A stretch of DNA of 64,000 nt from Sodalinema lacuna_A (lineage in GTDB: Bacteria; Cyanobacteriota; Cyanobacteriia; Cyanobacteriales; Geitlerinemataceae), in contig FSSI02000003.1 in the NCBI GenBank assembly GCA_900149785.2, positions 95,814 to 159,813 of the forward strand. The letters are read 5' to 3'. Of the stretch, positions 60,673 through 64,000 are shown one piece after another. Positions within the stretch are counted from its first letter, which is position 1. Every line of letters starts with the position of its first letter. The position numbers and the translations under genes are program-made. The notes under the pieces were generated by a model. That model did not search any database and was not told the DNA's origin. It saw nothing but the letters and a program-made list of their open reading frames with translations.

Positions 60673-61302
60673 ATGACACAAACCAGCCAAGTGATTCCCG
60701 CTGACGCGATGGAGTTCTTCAAACAAAGTGCCGGAACCTGGCATTCTCAACGCACCACCCATCATCTGCCCTTCCGTCGTGCTGAATTAGGCGGATCTGA
60801 GATTTTTGTCGAAACCCTCCCCCCCGACGATCCCCGAGTGGTGGACATTTGCCAAATGTACGAAATCGACCCCAAAACTGCCTCCGGTGGCGCTTTTGTG
60901 CGCTGGAATGGCTCTATGCAGTGGGATCGAGACAATGACGAAAACCATGCTGGTTCAACGGTGTTCGCCATTGTGCCGGATGCAGACAATCCCCGTCAGG
61001 GTAAGATGTTGCGGGAACGGGGCTATGCCGAGAAAGTCCCGGTGGCTGGACGATATGAACTCGATGATGACGGGGGCATGAGTTTGATTACAGAGTATGA
61101 AACCATGAGTTCCGTGGAGCGGTTTTGGTTTCCCAGTCCGGGGGTACGGATGCGCACGAGTACGGTGAAACGGTTTGGCGGCTTTAACACGGCTACCTTT
61201 TGCACCGAAAGTCGGGTTGAAACCTCTAACCCGGACATGAGCGGTATCCCCGAGGCTGGAGATCAGGCCAGTCAGAGCTTTTACTCGTTGTTGGGCTGGT
61301 AG
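60673..61302 (+). CDS. Phycobiliprotein lyase of the CpcS/CpeS family
   Basis: The protein has 209 residues. It matches the CpcS/CpeS chromophore lyase family: AMEFFKQSAGTWHSQRTTHHLPFRRAELGGSEIFVE near the N terminus, RWNGSMQWDR, and the C-terminal RFWFPSPGVRMRTSTVKRFGGFNTATFCTESRV. These lyases have a lipocalin-like barrel that binds phycocyanobilin (or phycoerythrobilin) and attaches it to cysteine of phycobiliproteins. Which subunit and bilin cannot be told from sequence. It lies 189 bases upstream of cpcG on the same strand, a phycobilisome context, and with no other phycobilisome gene adjacent. Confidence 0.88.
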   Translation: MTQTSQVIPADAMEFFKQSAGTWHSQRTTHHLPFRRAELGGSEIFVETLPPDDPRVVDICQMYEIDPKTASGGAFVRWNGSMQWDRDNDENHAGSTVFAIVPDADNPRQGKMLRERGYAEKVPVAGRYELDDDGGMSLITEYETMSSVERFWFPSPGVRMRTSTVKRFGGFNTATFCTESRVETSNPDMSGIPEAGDQASQSFYSLLGW

Positions 61303-61491
61303 ACGGCCCGGGGATGGGGAAAGGCGATCGCCTGACAACCCAAAGCGGCAAATCGTAAATTTTCTTTACCTTGAGTGTTAAAAATTGTTGCTGACGTTCA
61401 TAAAAATGGGACTCGGTTGAAGCCAATCCCCTAATCTAAAGGTTGACTAGTCCACAAATAGCAAACCCTTTAAGCTTACGGAGATATTAAC

Positions 61492-62247
61492 GTGGCACTT
61501 CCCTTACTCAGTTACACGCCGAAAAGCCAAAACGTGCGTGTCGCGGGATACGTCGTTCCCGGCGACGAAGAACCCTATGTGTTCGATACCGAAAACCTGC
61601 CCACAGGTTCGGACATCGACGAGTTTATCTGGGCGGCATACCGTCAGATTTATAGCGAACACCAAATCCTCAAAAGCAACCGCCAGACGTTCTTAGAGTC
61701 TCAACTCAAGGATGAACGCATTACGATGCGTCAGTTCATTCGCGGTTTGCTGCTGTCGGACCCGTTCCGCCGTCGTAACTTTGAGACCAACAGCAACTAC
61801 CGTTTTGCTGAACTCTGCGTGCAACGGGTTCTCGGACGCGATGTCTACAGCGAACGCGAGAAAATCGCTTGGTCGATCGTGATTGCCAACAACGGTGTTG
61901 AAGGCTTTGTGGATGAACTCCTCAACAGCGACGAATACCTGGAAAACTTCGGTGATACGATTGTGCCGTTCCAACGCCGTCGCAATCTGCCTCAGCGGGC
62001 TATGGGTGAAACGCCCTTTAATCTGAAAACTCCCCGCTATGGTGCGTACCACCGTAATCAACTGGGCTTCCCCCAGATTGTTTGGCAGAATGCTGTACGT
62101 CGCTTCCGTCCTCAAGAGAAGCAACCCACCGAGGGGAATCCCGAACGGTTCCTCGGTATGGCGCGGGCTGTGTCGTCAGGTCAACCCTCGACACCTCGTC
62201 CTTCGGTTCAAAACCTCAACTACATGGCTGCGGTTCCCCGTCGCTAG
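61492..62247 (+). CDS. cpcG: Phycobilisome rod-core linker CpcG
   Basis: The protein has 251 residues from GTG 61492, with CGGAG at 61479-61483 in place. It has one PBS linker domain (about 15-165): VPGDEEPYVFDTENLPTGSDIDEFIWAAYRQIYSEHQIL, RQTFLESQLKDERITMRQFIRGLLLSDPFRR, and NSNYRFAELCVQRVLGRDVYSEREK. The C-terminal 80 residues are basic and Pro-rich, as in the CpcG rod-core linkers that join phycocyanin rods to the allophycocyanin core. The C-terminal hydrophobic part of CpcG2 (CpcL) is absent, so it is the common CpcG1/CpcG4 type. Two hairpins follow, with a T run. Confidence 0.95.
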   Translation: MALPLLSYTPKSQNVRVAGYVVPGDEEPYVFDTENLPTGSDIDEFIWAAYRQIYSEHQILKSNRQTFLESQLKDERITMRQFIRGLLLSDPFRRRNFETNSNYRFAELCVQRVLGRDVYSEREKIAWSIVIANNGVEGFVDELLNSDEYLENFGDTIVPFQRRRNLPQRAMGETPFNLKTPRYGAYHRNQLGFPQIVWQNAVRRFRPQEKQPTEGNPERFLGMARAVSSGQPSTPRPSVQNLNYMAAVPRR

Positions 62248-62255
62248 GGTGGTTT

Positions 62256-62339
62256 AACGGTTATCGAATTGTTTTGATAACCGTTGTGACAGCGACTGAT
62301 AATTGCTCAGAGATGGGTGGTTGTCGGTCGCTGTTTTTT
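62256..62339 (+). terminator. Double hairpin terminator after cpcG
   Basis: AACGGTTATC/GATAACCGTT (62256-62285) forms a 10-bp stem. The second, ACAGCGAC/GTCGCTGT (62289-62334), ends in six T (62334-62339), giving a likely intrinsic terminator for cpcG. The first hairpin begins 8 bases after the stop codon. Confidence 0.8.
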
Positions 62340-62340
62340 G

Positions 62341-62378
62341 GGGAACAGGGAATAGGGAACAGGGAACAGGGAACAGGG
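62341..62378. repeat. Heptanucleotide repeat (GGGAACA)n, STRR-type
   Basis: Five copies of GGGAACA, one with a T variant (GGGAATA), are the reverse complement of the TTCCCTG heptamer family at 10871-10931. They lie between the cpcG terminator and the repeat half at 62381. Confidence 0.88.
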
Positions 62379-62380
62379 TG

Positions 62381-62408
62381 GGAGAAGGCAAGAGGCATAA
62401 CCCACCCC
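62381..62408. repeat. Left half of a dispersed repeat split by the IS110 element
   Basis: This stretch, ending ATAACCCACCCC, is the reverse complement of the sequence at 16850-16871 in the repeat array (22 identical bases). In the intact copy the next bases are AAACCCCTCCC, which appear here only after the element, at 63880. So the element lies inside one repeat. Confidence 0.8.
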
Positions 62409-62630
62409 TTGTATATTGAGAGGCAGTAGACCGTCCCACCCCAAGGTCGGAAAAGACCGCTGTGTAGCACGGGTCACTACCATGTAATCTTCTCGACTGA
62501 ACTCGAACAGTCGCCCGGGTCAAGGAAATCCGAAGTTTCGGTTCATCCCAAAGACCGTATCAGGCAAGGATGAGTGAAATTGAGAAGATGCCTGGCTTAT
62601 CTTAACATCGCTAATTTGGGAGAAACGATT
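62409..62630 (+). ncRNA. Candidate bridge RNA of the IS110 element
   Basis: The leader upstream of the transposase has two loops. The first (target-binding type) is bounded by GTAG/CTAC (62426-62429, 62477-62480) around a GGTC/GACC hairpin (62445-62458). Its 5' side contains CCCACCCC (62435-62442), identical to the left target flank 62401-62408. Its 3' side has GGGT (62471-62474), able to pair with ACCC of the right target flank. The second (donor-binding type) is bounded by ATCTTCTC/GAGAAGAT (62487-62494, 62582-62589) around CCGAA/TTCGG. It contains ACAGTCGC (62507-62514), identical to the right end of the element, 63871-63878. A right-donor guide was not found. Confidence 0.65.
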
Positions 62631-63587
62631 ATGTCAAAGACAGCTCAGTGGATTGGAATTGACGTGAGTCAACAGACTCTGGATGTTTACATTCGCCCAT
62701 TGGGACAAGCCATCAGAATCCCCAACAGCCCGACCGAAATTGCACAACTCGTCGAGTCTTGGAAAGGCGAGCCGATCAAGCGGGTTGTGGTGGAAGCGAC
62801 TGGGAAATTAGAAAGGGAACTGGTCATTNAATTACAAGAGGCTCGATTCCCCGTTTCAGTCATCAATCCCCGCCAAGGTCGAGATTTTGCCAAAGCCACG
62901 GGTCGTTTAGCTAAAACGGACGCGATTGATGCTCAAACCTTGGCGTATTATGGCTCAGCCCTAAAGCCCCCAGTTCTGGAGTCGAGTTCAGCCGAGTCTC
63001 GTCAACTGCAAGAGTTAATGAGTCGCCGGCGTCAGCTAACTGAGATGCAAACGGCGGAGAAAAATCGCTCTTCACGCGCACGTGGTAAAGCTTTGGCGGA
63101 TATCAAGGCTCACCTAGAGTATCTCAAGGGACGTCTCGAACAACTCGACGCCGAGATTGAGGAACTCACCCACAGCTGTGAGGAATGGTCATCGAAAGTG
63201 GAGCTACTCAAAACCATGCCCGGCATTGGTCAAAGGATTGCCACGACTCTGGTTTCTGACCTCCCCGAACTGGGTCAACTCAACGCCAAGAAAATTGCTC
63301 GCTTGGTTGGGGTCGCCCCCCTGAATTTTGACAGTGGCAAGTACAAAGGTCAACGAAGGATTCAAGGAGGTCGAGCATCGGTTCGAGCCATGTTGTACAT
63401 GGGGGCCGTTGTGGCCATGCGACATAATCCGGCGATTAAAGTGTTTTACGAGCGCCTCGTCAAAAAAGGCAAGCCGAAAAAACTAGCTTTAACCGCCTGT
63501 CTGCGCAAACTTTTGGTCATGTTGAATGCCATGGTTCGCGACCATCGACCCTGGCAGTATTCAGAAAGACCAGTAGCTCATCCTTAA
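62631..63587 (+). CDS. tnpA: IS110-family transposase
   Basis: The protein has 318 residues from ATG 62631, with GGGAG at 62618-62622. The N-terminal RuvC-like DEDD domain has D11 (GIDVS), E55 (VEATG), D97 and D100 (KTDAID). The C-terminal Transposase_20 domain has MPGIGQRIATTLVSDLPELG, APLNFDSGKYKG and GGRASVRAMLYMGA. Ser235 in NFDSG is the likely nucleophile. IS110 enzymes are guided by a bridge RNA. Codon 67 is NAA because base 62829 is N. AAA, CAA or GAA would be coding, but TAA would be a stop, so whether the gene is intact is undecided. The gene is otherwise free of frameshifts. Confidence 0.92.
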   Translation: MSKTAQWIGIDVSQQTLDVYIRPLGQAIRIPNSPTEIAQLVESWKGEPIKRVVVEATGKLERELVIXLQEARFPVSVINPRQGRDFAKATGRLAKTDAIDAQTLAYYGSALKPPVLESSSAESRQLQELMSRRRQLTEMQTAEKNRSSRARGKALADIKAHLEYLKGRLEQLDAEIEELTHSCEEWSSKVELLKTMPGIGQRIATTLVSDLPELGQLNAKKIARLVGVAPLNFDSGKYKGQRRIQGGRASVRAMLYMGAVVAMRHNPAIKVFYERLVKKGKPKKLALTACLRKLLVMLNAMVRDHRPWQYSERPVAHP

Positions 63588-63739
63588 AGGAAGTCTCAGA
63601 AGTGCCGCTGACTAGCTGAATCGGGCATTGGCTTGCCAGCGAAAGAGGGGTTTACCCGGATTCTGTCCTTGGCCGTTCCGGCGTGAAGCGCCGCCGGCAT
63701 CACTTTTGAGACATCCTCTTCGCCAACTTTGAGACTCCG

Positions 63740-63883
63740 TTGACAATTGGGGCAGTCACCGAAGGGCTAATTNAAGCCGTTGACTGCCTAGAATTGTGCT
63801 GCTCTTTCAAGCTGCCCCTTGACTCAAGAGGGAGATTAGGCGCCAAGGCACATTATCCTTGACAATTAAGACAGTCGCTAACC
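63740..63883. repeat. Repeated right-end motif and nested hairpin in the IS110 right region
   Basis: TTGACAATT followed by a CAGTC motif occurs at 63740 and again at 63859, the true end (16 of 21 bases match). Between them GGCAGTCA (63751-63758) pairs with TGACTGCC (63781-63788), enclosing GGCT/AGCC. A second small hairpin, CGGCG/CGCCG, lies at 63679-63693. The first copy looks like a decoy or older element end. The spacer 63588-63922 shows no gene. Confidence 0.6.
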
Positions 63884-63915
63884 CCTCCCTAGAGGGGATG
63901 GCAATAGGCAAGAGG
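63880..63915. repeat. Right half of the dispersed repeat split by the IS110 element
   Basis: This stretch starts AACCCCTCCCTAGAGGGG and continues to a GGCAAGAGG-type end. It matches, on the reverse strand, the hairpin unit of the array at 16599-16854, with small differences. It continues the half at 62381-62408. Confidence 0.8.
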
Positions 63916-63922
63916 GGGGACT

Positions 63923-64000
63923 TTAGCGGCGGCGTTTGAGGACTTGGAGGAGTGTGTCGAGGTGGGGGGGAAGGGGGGCGATCGCCTCGATGGTGTCTCC
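63923..64000 (-). CDS. C-terminal end of an unidentified protein (cut by window edge)
   Basis: The minus-strand frame is open from the window edge to the stop at 63923, giving the last 25 residues, GDTIEAIAPLPPHLDTLLQ and then VLKRRR. This frame is in good codon use and contains a HIP1 site (GCGATCGC), but the fragment is too short to name. Pro-rich and basic at the end, it may be any cytoplasmic protein. The start lies outside the window. Confidence 0.5.
   Translation of the reverse strand, partial: GDTIEAIAPLPPHLDTLLQVLKRRR

Larger units (their letters stand above)
62408..63877 (+). mobile_element. IS110-family insertion sequence, about 1470 bp
   Basis: The element is delimited by the two halves of a dispersed repeat, 62381-62408 and 63880-63915. 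The dinucleotide CT is found at both junctions (62408-62409 and 63878-63879), as expected for the IS110 core exchange, and there are no terminal inverted repeats or target duplication. It has a 222-base left non-coding region with bridge-RNA-like folding, the transposase gene, and a 290-base right non-coding region with hairpins. Two N positions (62829, 63773) leave its integrity open. Ends are inferred from the repeat, so they may shift by one or two bases. Confidence 0.78.

Noticed and set aside
62515..62580. Right donor guide in the IS110 bridge RNA candidate
   Set aside because: A stretch complementary to the left end of the element (TGTATATT) was looked for on the 3' side of the second loop and not found, so no such guide is claimed.

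Overview
The window comes from a filamentous cyanobacterium. The evidence is a CpcG phycobilisome rod-core linker next to a CpcS/CpeS-type bilin lyase, a cyanobacterial phytochrome with its Rcp1-like regulator, HetZ and PatU family proteins, a sucrose synthase, an HpsJ-like protein, cyanobacterial Zur boxes, and very frequent HIP1 octamers (GCGATCGC) in genes and spacers. No rRNA, CRISPR array, prophage or plasmid functions are visible. There is one 180-base run of N (16637-16816) and single N positions at 62829 and 63773.

Layout. 1-9743: the 5' part of an RTX-repeat protein, a TgpA-like membrane protein that lacks the transglutaminase cysteine, a 2-oxoglutarate oxygenase, a hetZ-patU pair and two tandem MFS transporters. 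9994-19249: an LSDAT (SLOG) sensor-type protein, a small three-helix membrane protein, a VOC protein, a PEP-CTERM protein, a sugar-binding lipoprotein, sucrose synthase, an unresolved repeat array, a second hetZ-like gene and a YrdC/Sua5 family gene. 19360-27532: a metal-homeostasis block of larC, a COG0523 GTPase, a WD40 protein, znuA-znuC-znuB, a DUF6544 gene and a CDF transporter, with two Zur-type boxes. 27673-38208: an HpsJ-like protein, GT2, DUF502, nusB, ftsY, an RND pump and an M23 peptidase. 38536-46297: an esterase, DUF2555, coaBC, then phytochrome, response regulator and a GGDEF-EAL protein. 46310-54805: tig-clpP-clpX on the minus strand, then asd-dapA-rnj on the plus strand. 55040-60475, minus strand: methyltransferase, rplS, tRNA-Trp, secE, nusG, rplK, rplA, L10 leader, rplJ, rplL. 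60673-64000: phycobilisome genes, an IS110-family element and the end of an unidentified gene.

How the genes work together. The Zur boxes link a high-affinity zinc importer with a zinc-associated GTPase and a WD40 partner. The phytochrome block can turn a light signal into phosphotransfer and possibly cyclic-di-GMP turnover. The ribosomal cluster has an L10-type autoregulatory leader followed by an intrinsic terminator. HetZ and PatU suggest control of cell patterning or filament biology.

The most interesting part is the IS110 element (about 62408-63877). It splits a dispersed genomic repeat, and the repeat itself shows where the ends lie. The 222-base leader upstream of its transposase has two folded loops. 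The first contains an 8-mer identical to the left target flank. The second contains an 8-mer identical to the right end of the element. This is the order expected of a bridge RNA. Other points of interest are a four-hairpin composite repeat at 54832-54948, a palindrome followed by four 11-bp repeats upstream of the RTX gene, and the paired HetZ paralogues.
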